From NCBI RefSeq assembly GCF_003096095.1, contig NZ_CP015453.1:930001-994000 (forward strand): 64,000 nt of DNA, read 5' to 3'. The notes below the pieces were generated by a model. It ran no database searches. It was not told the DNA's origin and saw only the letters and a list, made by a program, of their open reading frames with translations. The position numbers and the translations under genes are program-made. Source of the DNA: Dietzia psychralcaliphila (GTDB lineage Bacteria; Actinomycetota; Actinomycetes; Mycobacteriales; Mycobacteriaceae). Positions 57,143 to 64,000 of this stretch are shown here, piece after piece (within the stretch, counting starts at the first letter, position 1; each line of letters opens with the position of its first letter).

Positions 57143-57178
57143 GCCGGGATCCCCGCAGCCTGAACCGTGGCCCCCGCG
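57137..57178 (+). repeat. Imperfect 21-bp duplication spanning the icd stop codon
   Basis: Units 57137-57157 and 57158-57178 share about 16 of 21 bases, both starting GCCTGA. The second TGA is in frame with the first. Weaker than the other examples. Confidence 0.5.
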
Positions 57179-57200
57179 CCTGGACGGTGTGGGGGCCGCG
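57164..57200 (+). terminator. Terminator-like hairpin after icd
   Basis: CGTGGCCCCC pairs with GGGGGCCGCG across a loop of about 15 bases, shortly after the icd stop. GC-rich, no U-tract. Confidence 0.55.
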
Positions 57201-57289
57201 GCCGTCGCCGGTGGGATAACGTGACCGGACAGTGGTCCAACTCACATATGGACCGGCCCCCGTTCGCCCGATGACCCCAGGAGCCCCTC

Positions 57290-58162
57290 GTGGACCAGAG
57301 TCCCCTGATCGATATCGGCCTACCGGTCGCCCTGGCCATCATCATGATCGGCATCGGACTCAGCCTCACCAGGGAGGACTTCGCGGTCCAGGCCAGGTCG
57401 CCGTGGGCCACGATCGTCGGACTGTTCGGCCAGCTGGTCCTGGTGCCGTTGATGGGTGTGGGCGTGGCCCTGTTGTTCGGGCTCTCCCCGATGTTGGCCC
57501 TCGGTGTGGTGCTCGTGGCGGCGACGCCCGGAGGGGCGACGTCGAACCTCATCACCTACCTCGCCCGTGGCAACGTCGCGTTGTCGGTCATCCTCACCGC
57601 ACTCACCTCCGTGGCCGTCATCCTCACCCTCCCGATGTGGTTCGGCATCGGCGCGCGGATCATCCCGGGAGCCGCCGACGCCGAGGTCACCGTCCCGCTC
57701 GGCCAGACCTTCGGGCTCCTGCTGGGGGTCATCCTCATCCCTGTGCTCCTCGGCATGGTCCTCCGTGCGCGGAAGCCCGCACTGGCCGCCCGCATCGAGC
57801 GCTTCGTCGGCATCGTCGGGCTCGTCGTGCTGGTGTTGCTCATCGTGGGCATCGTCCTCGGCGAGAGGGACCGGATCGTAGACCTCATCGTGGCGGTGGG
57901 GCCGGCGGTGGTCGTCCTGAACCTGGCACTGATCGTGGTGGGTGGACTGCTCTCCTGGGTGTGCCGTCTGCGCCGTGCCGAGCAGATCGCAATCGCGGTC
58001 GAGTTCGGCATCAAGAACACCACCCTGACCCTGCTCATCGCCTTCACCGTGATCGGCGACGAGGAGGTGGGCCTGGCGGCCGCCGTCTACAGCATCGTGA
58101 TGTACGTCACCGCGTTCCTGGTGGTCTACATCGGCCGGCGCCTCATGCGCACCGCCCCCTGA
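57290..58162 (+). CDS. Bile acid:sodium symporter (BASS) family protein
   Basis: A 290-residue membrane protein with nine or ten hydrophobic helices. Typical BASS motifs are LVAATPGGATSNLITYLARGN (about 80-100) and VEFGIKNTTLTLLIAFTVIG (about 232-251). Family members import organic anions, for example bile acids or pyruvate-like acids, with Na+. The substrate here is not predictable. GTG start with CCAGGAG upstream. An inverted repeat GGTCCA-N9-TGGACC (57234-57254) lies before it. Confidence 0.85.
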   Translation: MDQSPLIDIGLPVALAIIMIGIGLSLTREDFAVQARSPWATIVGLFGQLVLVPLMGVGVALLFGLSPMLALGVVLVAATPGGATSNLITYLARGNVALSVILTALTSVAVILTLPMWFGIGARIIPGAADAEVTVPLGQTFGLLLGVILIPVLLGMVLRARKPALAARIERFVGIVGLVVLVLLIVGIVLGERDRIVDLIVAVGPAVVVLNLALIVVGGLLSWVCRLRRAEQIAIAVEFGIKNTTLTLLIAFTVIGDEEVGLAAAVYSIVMYVTAFLVVYIGRRLMRTAP

Positions 58163-58199
58163 TCGGGCCGGGAACGGCAGGCCGTCTCCGGGGTGGGCG

Positions 58200-58205
58200 T
58201 AGCCT
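58200..58205 (+). promoter_or_regulatory. -10 element for the leaderless MFS gene
   Basis: TAGCCT ends six bases before the GTG at 58212. Confidence 0.55.
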
Positions 58206-58211
58206 GCTCCG

Positions 58212-59426
58212 GTGACCACGAGCCCCACTACCGGTGCCGCGCCCACCGCCCGGCGCGTGCAGATGGCCATCCTCGCCCTGGCGCTCGGCGGGTTCGGCAT
58301 CGGCGTCACCGAGTTCGCGGCGATGGGGCTGTTGCGGTCGATCGCCGACGACTTCGGGCTCACCGAACCACAGGCGGGACACGTGATCACCGCCTACGCC
58401 CTCGGGGTGGTGGTGGGAGCCCCGCTGCTCACCGTGTGGACCTCCCGGTGGCGCCGCCGCACCCTGCTCCTCGTGCTCATGGCGCTGTTCACCGTGGGCA
58501 ACACCGCCGCCGCCTTCGCTCCCACCGCGGAGATCCTGGTCGCCGCCCGGTTCGTCGCGGGAATCCCGCACGGCGCCTACTTCGGCGTGGCCTCGCTGGT
58601 GGCGGCCTCTCTCGCCGGCCAGGGACGGCAGGCGCGGGCGGTATCCCTGGTCCTGCTGGGTCTGTCGGTGGCCAACGTGATCGGTGTCCCGGCCGCCACC
58701 TGGCTGGGCGAGGCCGCAGGCTGGGAGGCGGCGTTCCTCGCGGTCGGGGTGATCGGAGCTCTCACCGTGGCCGCGATCTTCGTCGTCGTCCCCGAACCGG
58801 CGGGCGGGGTGGTGGTCAGGGCGCGCGAGGAGCTGGCCGCGCTGGCCCGACCCCAGATCCTGGCGACCCTCGCCGTGGGCTGCGTGGGATTCGGTGGGAT
58901 GTTCGCCGTCTACACCTACATCCAGTGGACGATGGTCGACGTCGCCGGGATCGACCGCGGCTGGATGCCCGCGGTGTTGGCCGTCTACGGTCTCGGCATG
59001 GTGACCGGCAACCTGCTCGGGGGCGTGGTGGCGGACCGGGACCTCGACCGCGGGTTGGTCGCGATCGCCTCGGCCATGACCGTGGTCCTGGCGCTGTTCG
59101 CGGTGGCCGCGCATCATCCGGTCACGGCGCTGGTGGGTTTGTTCCTCGTGGGGATGACGGGGTCCGCGCTCGTGCCCGGTCTGCAGGCCCGACTGATGCA
59201 GTACGCGGGCAGGGGTCAGACACTGGCGGCGTCCCTCAACCACTCCGCGCTCAACGCCGCCAACGCCCTGGGGGCGTGGCTCGGCGGAGTGGTGATCGCG
59301 CTGGGCTTCGGTTACACGTCCCCGGCGCTCGCGGGAGCGGCCCTCGCGGCTGCCGGTCTGGCGATCCTCGTGGGAGCGGTCTGGACGGCGCGTCGGTCCA
59401 CCCGCGACGAACTCAGGACCGGGTGA
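58212..59426 (+). CDS. MFS transporter (DHA1-like efflux)
   Basis: A 404-residue transporter with about twelve membrane helices. It begins MAILALALGGFGIGVTEFAAMGLLRSIADDFG, the arrangement of the YdhP/arabinose-efflux group, with the A-motif-like loop TSRWRRR between helices 2 and 3 and GIPHGAYFGVASLVAA in helix 4-5. GTG 58212 is leaderless. It ends convergently with the TetR gene, overlapping by 14 bases. The exported compound is unknown. Confidence 0.87.
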   Translation: MTTSPTTGAAPTARRVQMAILALALGGFGIGVTEFAAMGLLRSIADDFGLTEPQAGHVITAYALGVVVGAPLLTVWTSRWRRRTLLLVLMALFTVGNTAAAFAPTAEILVAARFVAGIPHGAYFGVASLVAASLAGQGRQARAVSLVLLGLSVANVIGVPAATWLGEAAGWEAAFLAVGVIGALTVAAIFVVVPEPAGGVVVRAREELAALARPQILATLAVGCVGFGGMFAVYTYIQWTMVDVAGIDRGWMPAVLAVYGLGMVTGNLLGGVVADRDLDRGLVAIASAMTVVLALFAVAAHHPVTALVGLFLVGMTGSALVPGLQARLMQYAGRGQTLAASLNHSALNAANALGAWLGGVVIALGFGYTSPALAGAALAAAGLAILVGAVWTARRSTRDELRTG

Positions 59427-60012
59427 GCGCCGGAACGAGCCACCGTTCGAGGAGCGCGCGGACCTCGTCCTCCGGTCGCGGCACCTCGGTGGAGGAGTCC
59501 AGCAGGGAGATGAGTAGTCGCATGATCATCTCGGCGAGGCCGTCGAGGTCGTCGTCGGAGACCCCGGCGTCGGCCCAGTCCACGGGGAACCTGCGCAGCA
59601 TCGCGGAGCCGTACCCGAGCATCACCGGGGAGGTGGCGGCCCGGCTGAACGTGGCGGTGTCGCCGAGCTGCAGCAGCAGGTTGAGTCGTGGGTCGTTCGG
59701 CACCGTGCGCAGGCAGAACAGGATGCCTTCGACAACGGCGTCCGCGGGGGAGCGGCTGCCCTCGAGGTGGGAGACCATCCGGTCGACGAAGTCCTCGGCA
59801 CCCCGGGCCGCCACGACGCTGACGATCTCGCTGATGCTCCCGAGGTGCCGGTACACCGTCTGCCGGGTCACCCCGAGTTCGGCCGCGACGTCGGAGAGGG
59901 TCGTCTTGGCGACCCCGTGACGGTCGATCAGGCCGGCGGTGGCGTCGATGATGCGCTGACGCGCCTCCTCCTCGTTCGCCGGGGGCCGCCCGCCCCACCC
60001 GTGTCTCGCCAT
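59413..60012 (-). CDS. TetR-family transcriptional regulator
   Basis: A 199-residue repressor. The N-terminal helix-turn-helix (about residues 18-62, with IIDATAGLIDRHGVAKTTLSDVAAELGVTRQTVYRHLGS) is canonical, followed by an all-helical ligand-binding domain. It is the third gene of an operon with a FAD oxidoreductase and a membrane protein, four bases behind the latter. It probably regulates that operon through the inverted repeat at 62757-62789. Confidence 0.88.
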   Translation of the reverse strand: MARHGWGGRPPANEEEARQRIIDATAGLIDRHGVAKTTLSDVAAELGVTRQTVYRHLGSISEIVSVVAARGAEDFVDRMVSHLEGSRSPADAVVEGILFCLRTVPNDPRLNLLLQLGDTATFSRAATSPVMLGYGSAMLRRFPVDWADAGVSDDDLDGLAEMIMRLLISLLDSSTEVPRPEDEVRALLERWLVPALTRS

Positions 60013-60016
60013 CGGA

Positions 60017-61216
60017 TCAGGGTGTCACATCGGCCTCGCGCGTCTGCGGATCCCCGGTGTCGGTGGGAGCGCCGCCGGGAGTGCCGGTGGCGGTGCCGCG
60101 GGCGCCGGTGGGGGTCCGGGTCGCCAGGACCGCCGCGACGACGAACCAGGTGGCGACCGCGAAACAGGCGAGCGCGTACCACCCGCTGCCGATCGGGGTG
60201 CCGCCGGCGGTGACCCCGTCCGTCGCGCCCAGGAACGCCGGGAGTGCGGCGATCCAGAACAGTGCGTGCGCACCCACGTAGGTGGCGGGATACACCCGGA
60301 CGAAGGCGGGCGAGTCGAACGGTTCCGCGGAACCCCTCCACGTCCGACGGGTCCCGTCCGCCAGCAGCCACAGGCCCACGAGCCACAGGATCCCGAGGAA
60401 CGTCCACAGGATGACCTTCTGGAGGGTGCCCTCGCCCTCGGCGTCGACCCCCACCCTGGTGGGAGCGGCCAGGATCACCATGAGCACCGGGGTGAGCACG
60501 CCGGCGAGCACGGTGCGCCAGGCCAGCGATCCGCCGCCCATCGGGGTCCCGGTGCGCCCGGGCCCGCCGAGGAGCTTGACGACGAGCCACACCATGACGC
60601 CGAACGACACCGAGGCGAACACCCACATGCTGTTCATGGGGACGGAGGCGAACATCGGGGTGTTGATCATGTTCTCCGGGTTCCACGCCCACCACTTGAG
60701 CTGGGGTCCGAGCTGATCGAAGATCTCGTAGAACACCTGGCTGGCGAACGCCGTGGCGATCGCCCCGATCGCCGCACCACGCCGTGTGAAGATCCCCAGT
60801 GCGCGGACGAGCTCGTAGGTGATCTGTGAGATCACCGGGTAGAACGCCACGATGTACAGCGGGAGCCGGTCGAACATGAACTGCACCGTGAAGACGTTGT
60901 GCGAGAAGATGAAGCCCACGTAGTCCTGCAGGCCGAACCACTCGGGGAAGTACAGCGGCGGCTCGATGACGGCCAGGTAGATCAGCGAGGCGAACCACAG
61001 TCCGAGGTTCACCGGGTCGCCGTCGCGCCGCCAGCGCCGCCACGCGTGGACCAGTGCGAAGACCGCACCGGCGATGATCAGCACCTCGAGCAGGGGCATG
61101 GTCCAGTGCTCGAGCGCGAACGGGGAGCGCACGGCGCCGACGGGGTGAGCGTCGTCGCAGGCGAAGCCGAGGAAGTCCGCGACCTGCCGGGCATGCGGTT
61201 CACAGGAGTACGCCAT
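60017..61216 (-). CDS. Multi-pass membrane protein of unknown function
   Basis: A 399-residue membrane protein with about nine hydrophobic helices (first at about 40-58, last at about 355-375) and a disordered Thr/Gly/Pro C-terminus. Conserved-looking internal segments include EPPLYFPEWFG, QFMFDRLPLYIV, WWAWNPENMINTPM and SVPMNSMWVF, rich in Trp, Pro and Asn. I do not recognise the family with certainty; it may be a membrane enzyme subunit or a transporter. It starts three bases after the FAD oxidoreductase gene, so the two probably act together. Confidence 0.75.
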   Translation of the reverse strand: MAYSCEPHARQVADFLGFACDDAHPVGAVRSPFALEHWTMPLLEVLIIAGAVFALVHAWRRWRRDGDPVNLGLWFASLIYLAVIEPPLYFPEWFGLQDYVGFIFSHNVFTVQFMFDRLPLYIVAFYPVISQITYELVRALGIFTRRGAAIGAIATAFASQVFYEIFDQLGPQLKWWAWNPENMINTPMFASVPMNSMWVFASVSFGVMVWLVVKLLGGPGRTGTPMGGGSLAWRTVLAGVLTPVLMVILAAPTRVGVDAEGEGTLQKVILWTFLGILWLVGLWLLADGTRRTWRGSAEPFDSPAFVRVYPATYVGAHALFWIAALPAFLGATDGVTAGGTPIGSGWYALACFAVATWFVVAAVLATRTPTGARGTATGTPGGAPTDTGDPQTREADVTP

Positions 61217-61219
61217 GGT

Positions 61220-62743
61220 TCAGCCCCTCGTCCGACGGGTCGCGGTCCGCGGCGTGGCAGCCGCCGGCTCGACGGGGTTCGCGGGATCGGAGTAGTCGGT
61301 TCCCGGCGGGTCGGACCGGATGTCGAACCCGGCGGGGACCCGGGTGCGGCCGAGCGCCTCGCGGATCTTGTGCCGCAGCAGCCCCGAGACGAAACGCGGG
61401 TCCGTCATCATGTCGCGCAGCGACTTGTCCAGGTTGAACACCGCCGTGAACGTCTGCTCCACGTAGTCGTCCTCGCGGGCGGCGGCGGTGATGGCGTTGA
61501 ACACCGGCCACGACACCTTCGCCATGATCTTCCGGCGCCACGCCGGGGCGACCTCCGTGCCCTCGGCGAAGTCGTACCCCTGGTCGCGGGCCATGGCGAG
61601 CATCCACGGCACCTCCAGGGACGCCCGCTGTCGGTCGAGGAAGTCGCGGGTGAAGGACGTGTCGAGTGAGCGGTACTCGCTCAGCACGTCGGAGAGCACG
61701 ACAGCCGAGCGGGCGGCCGAGCTCATCCCCTGGGCGTAGAACGGGTTGAAGGCACAGACCGCGTCGCCGATCGAGACGAGGCCCAGCGGGGGGTGGTCGA
61801 TCTCGTCGTAGCGGCGCCACTTGTTTCCGGTCGATCGAGTGAGATGCACCTCCGAGACCGGGGTGCTCGCGCGCATCGCTGCGGCGAAGGTGGGTGCGCG
61901 GAGACGGTCGGCGGCGGCCTCGAACGTCTCGGGTTTCCGCGGCATCTCCAGGCCCCAGGAGCCCATGCACGAGATCGCGCGGTCACCCTCGATCGGGAAG
62001 AAGTTGGACAGGTACTCGTGCTCCTGTGGGTGGGGGCCGTTCTCCTGGGTGGGGGTCAGCACCAGGTGCTTCCACCACCAGCCCGGCGGCCTCTCCGAGG
62101 GGGCCGGGAGCTGGTACCAGCGGGACGTGTAGGTGACCTTGGCGTCGAGGGTCTTCTCGGGGACAGAGGGCCATCCGGCGGCGGCGAGCCAGTCGCGGAC
62201 CGAGGACCCGCGGCCCAGGGCGTCTACCACGAGATCGGCCTCGATGGTCCTGGTCTCGCCGCCGGCGTCCCGGTACTCGACCCCGGTGACGCGACCGGTG
62301 ACCGTGCCGCCACCGGTGGTGGCCAGGCCGGACACGGCCGTGCCCTCACGGATCTCGACGCCTGCCAGTGTCCGGACCTTGTCCCTGAGGACGCGTTCGA
62401 TGAGGACCCTGGAGGAGTAGATCATCGTCATGGTGCTGGACTTGCGCGGTCCCCACCCGTCGTTCTCGCCGTAGGCGGCCTCCATGGACGGCATGAGCAG
62501 CAGCCCGCCCGCCTCGATGAGTGACTCCTCGAACCCCGGGAAGATCGTGCCGATCGCGCGGCGCCCGGCGTTGAGGACGAAGTGCGGGTGCTTGCTCTGG
62601 GGGACTCCGCGCCGGTGCTCGGCACCGGGCGGCAGTTCGTCCCGCTCGAGGACGACCACCCTGTCGAAGTGCGGTGCCAGTACCCCGGCGGAGCACAGGC
62701 CCGCCACGCTCCCGCCGAGGACCACTGCTGTCGCTCCGTGCAT
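61220..62743 (-). CDS. FAD-dependent oxidoreductase/monooxygenase-like protein
   Basis: A 507-residue flavoprotein. The N-terminal Rossmann motif is LGGSVAGLCSAGVL, with LERDEL at the adenosine ribose site. DALGRGSSVRDWL is the second FAD motif, and a GD motif lies in VSIGDAVCAFNPFYAQGMSSAAR near residue 335, as in geranylgeranyl-reductase and squalene-monooxygenase-like enzymes. The GD and final helical part are complete. ATG 62743 follows AAGGGA. First gene of the three-gene operon. Substrate unknown, perhaps an isoprenoid or aromatic compound. Confidence 0.85.
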   Translation of the reverse strand: MHGATAVVLGGSVAGLCSAGVLAPHFDRVVVLERDELPPGAEHRRGVPQSKHPHFVLNAGRRAIGTIFPGFEESLIEAGGLLLMPSMEAAYGENDGWGPRKSSTMTMIYSSRVLIERVLRDKVRTLAGVEIREGTAVSGLATTGGGTVTGRVTGVEYRDAGGETRTIEADLVVDALGRGSSVRDWLAAAGWPSVPEKTLDAKVTYTSRWYQLPAPSERPPGWWWKHLVLTPTQENGPHPQEHEYLSNFFPIEGDRAISCMGSWGLEMPRKPETFEAAADRLRAPTFAAAMRASTPVSEVHLTRSTGNKWRRYDEIDHPPLGLVSIGDAVCAFNPFYAQGMSSAARSAVVLSDVLSEYRSLDTSFTRDFLDRQRASLEVPWMLAMARDQGYDFAEGTEVAPAWRRKIMAKVSWPVFNAITAAAREDDYVEQTFTAVFNLDKSLRDMMTDPRFVSGLLRHKIREALGRTRVPAGFDIRSDPPGTDYSDPANPVEPAAATPRTATRRTRG

Positions 62744-62756
62744 CCCGAGATCCCTT

Positions 62757-62789
62757 CATTCATACATTGATCGTCCTAATGTATGAATG
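62757..62789. promoter_or_regulatory. Perfect 12-bp inverted repeat, likely TetR operator
   Basis: CATTCATACATT (62757-62768) and AATGTATGAATG (62778-62789) are exact complements with a nine-base spacer. The AT-rich block is unlike its surroundings. It lies 14 bases upstream of the FAD oxidoreductase start in the divergent region with exonuclease III. Confidence 0.8.
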
Positions 62790-62828
62790 TATGCCCGGTG
62801 TGTCAACGGTCACCCTCCGGAGGGTCGG

Positions 62829-62834
62829 TAGCCT
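62829..62834 (+). promoter_or_regulatory. -10 element for leaderless xthA
   Basis: TAGCCT ends seven bases before the GTG at 62842. Confidence 0.55.
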
Positions 62835-62841
62835 GATCGTC

Positions 62842-63687
62842 GTGAGCCTCACCGTCAGCACCGTCAACGTCAACGGGATCCGCGCCGCCGTCAGGCAGCG
62901 TTCGGAGACCAACCTCGGATTCCTGCCCTGGCTGGAGAGCAGCGGGGCGGACGTGGTCGCCCTCCAGGAGGTGCGTGCCGACGAGGACCAGGCCCGCAAG
63001 GCCCTCGCCCCCGCGCTCGACGCCGGGTGGTACCTCATCGGTTCGGCGTCCTCGCTCAAGGGCCGGGCCGGGGTGGCGATCCTCTCCCGGCGGGAGCCCA
63101 CCGAGGTGCGCATCGGACACGGCGATCCCGAGTTCGATGAGTCCGGCCGTTACATCGAAGCCGTGTACCCCGGTGCCGTGGACGGCGAGACCGTCACCGT
63201 CGCCAGCCTCTACCTGCCCTCCGGCACGGCTGAGACTCCCAAGCAGGACGAGAAGGACCGCTTCCTGGCGAGTTTCCGGGAGCACCTCCACGCGAGCGCC
63301 GAGACCGTCGGCGCCCGTGACGGCCACGAGATGATCATCTGTGGCGACTGGAACATCGCCCATCGCGAGGAGGACCTGAAGAACCACAAGGGCAACCACA
63401 AGAGCTCCGGCTTCCTGCCACACGAGCGGGAGTGGATGTCCGACCTGTTCGCCGACGCCAGCGGGTGGACCGACATCGTCCGGCATCGTCGCCCCGACGA
63501 GATCGGCCCGTACTCCTGGTGGAGTCAGCGGGGCAAGGCCTTCGACAACGACGCGGGGTGGCGTATCGACTACCACGTGGTCTCCGACGGTCTGGTCGAT
63601 CGCGCCGTGTCCGACCGGGTGGACCGCGCGAGCGCCTACGACATGCGGTGGTCCGACCACGCTCCGGTCACCGTTGTGTATGAGTGA
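62842..63687 (+). CDS. xthA: Exodeoxyribonuclease III / AP endonuclease
   Basis: Cuts abasic sites and degrades DNA 3' to 5' in base-excision repair. The 281-residue protein has the EEP-fold motifs: TVNVNGIRAA at the N-terminus, ALQEVR (metal-binding Glu), SLYLPSG (Tyr), GDWNIAHREEDLKN (Asp and Asn), SWWSQ, WRIDYHVVS and the C-terminal catalytic WSDHAPVTVVYE. GTG 62842 is the last plausible start before VSTVNVNG and is leaderless; the longer open frame crosses the divergent operator. Confidence 0.94.
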   Translation: MSLTVSTVNVNGIRAAVRQRSETNLGFLPWLESSGADVVALQEVRADEDQARKALAPALDAGWYLIGSASSLKGRAGVAILSRREPTEVRIGHGDPEFDESGRYIEAVYPGAVDGETVTVASLYLPSGTAETPKQDEKDRFLASFREHLHASAETVGARDGHEMIICGDWNIAHREEDLKNHKGNHKSSGFLPHEREWMSDLFADASGWTDIVRHRRPDEIGPYSWWSQRGKAFDNDAGWRIDYHVVSDGLVDRAVSDRVDRASAYDMRWSDHAPVTVVYE

Positions 63688-63811
63688 CCCGGTCTGCGGG
63701 TGAGGGTCCGTCACCGTCGGTGACTGGGTCTCGCGGAGGTCGGTGACGACGACGAGGGTGGCCGCTCGCCTCGGGCCCGCGGTCGCGGATGCCGCGTGGG
63801 GGACGGGTCCG

Positions 63812-63817
63812 TAGCCT
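63812..63817 (+). promoter_or_regulatory. -10 element for the leaderless flavin-reductase gene
   Basis: TAGCCT ends seven bases before the ATG at 63825. Confidence 0.5.
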
Positions 63818-63824
63818 CGGCACC

Positions 63825-64000
63825 ATGACCAAGTACGCGACCGCCGAACGTCCCGATCGTGCCGGCCTCGAGGAGTTCCTCCGCCCCCGGCACCGGGCTG
63901 TCCTCATCACCCGGCGAGACTCGGGAGGGCTCCAGTCCTCTCCGGTGACCTGCGGTCTGGACGGGGCTGGCAGGCTCGTCGTGGCGACCTATCCGCAGCG
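63825..64000 (+). CDS. PPOX-class F420/flavin-dependent oxidoreductase, N-terminal part
   Basis: The first 58 residues of a split-barrel protein continuing beyond the window. LEEFLRPRHRAVLITRRDSGGLQSSPVTCGLDGAGRLVV is the typical opening of actinobacterial PPOX-class F420-dependent reductases, with the SPV strand contacting the cofactor phosphate. Cofactor (F420 or FMN) and substrate cannot be told from this part. The start is leaderless. Confidence 0.75.
   Translation, partial: MTKYATAERPDRAGLEEFLRPRHRAVLITRRDSGGLQSSPVTCGLDGAGRLVVATYPQ

Overview
The window is very GC-rich, gene-dense actinobacterial chromosome. Gene order closely follows a known Mycobacteriales block (in M. tuberculosis, roughly Rv3441c down to Rv3394c): glmM, glmS, NAD(P)HX repair, alr, tsaE/tsaB/rimI/tsaD, groES/groEL1, sigD/rsdA, guaB, guaB3, a choD-like oxidase, a WS/DGAT acyltransferase, guaA and the ImuA'/ImuB/DnaE2 mutasome. 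This order, an MMPL exporter and frequent leaderless starts point to the Mycobacteriales. A Dietzia-like genus is my best guess, but that is inference. I see no rRNA, tRNA, CRISPR array, insertion sequence or prophage.

Layout. 1-10.6 kb: amino-sugar and cell-wall precursor genes (glmM end, glmS, nnr, alr), then a tightly overlapping chain for the tRNA t6A modification (tsaE, tsaB, rimI, tsaD). 10.6-15.7 kb: a DUF4190-type membrane protein, groES and groEL1 behind a CIRCE operator, SigD with its anti-sigma factor, and a DUF5319 protein. 15.8-23.5 kb: guanine nucleotide synthesis (guaB, guaB3, guaA) interrupted by a GMC oxidase and a wax-ester/triacylglycerol synthase. 23.6-28.6 kb: an envelope-stress group of two PspC-domain proteins, an MscS channel and a LuxR-type two-component system. 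28.6-32.5 kb: an SGNH hydrolase, small conserved proteins, L-lactate dehydrogenase and a DUF2254 membrane protein. 32.5-40.3 kb: the SOS mutasome (imuA', imuB, dnaE2) behind two LexA-like boxes, with an AMIN-like lipoprotein and a sucrase/ferredoxin-like protein between imuB and dnaE2. 40.3-45.9 kb: an unusual cluster of alpha-oxoamine synthase, NAD-dependent reductase and acyl-CoA dehydrogenase, divergent from an MMPL lipid exporter; it could make and export a sphingoid-like lipid. 46-50.8 kb: a GlcD-like flavoprotein and a manganese-type ABC uptake operon with its own DtxR/MntR regulator. 50.8-57.1 kb: trmL, folD, DUF3017, metX and metY (metY behind a SAM-IV-type riboswitch), and icd. 57.3-64 kb: a bile-acid-symporter homologue, an MFS exporter, a FAD oxidoreductase/membrane protein/TetR operon with a perfect inverted-repeat operator, exonuclease III and the start of an F420-type flavin reductase.

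Two window-wide patterns stand out. First, many genes begin at or within a few bases of a predicted transcription start (TAnnnT, 6-8 bases, then ATG/GTG), so leaderless translation looks common. Second, short tandem repeats are unusually frequent. Many span or begin at a stop codon (glmM, rsdA, the Gly-Tyr-rich protein, imuB, dnaE2, DUF3017, icd), and others lie in frame just after the stop of an overlapping upstream gene (rimI, mntR) or inside a protein (the response regulator).
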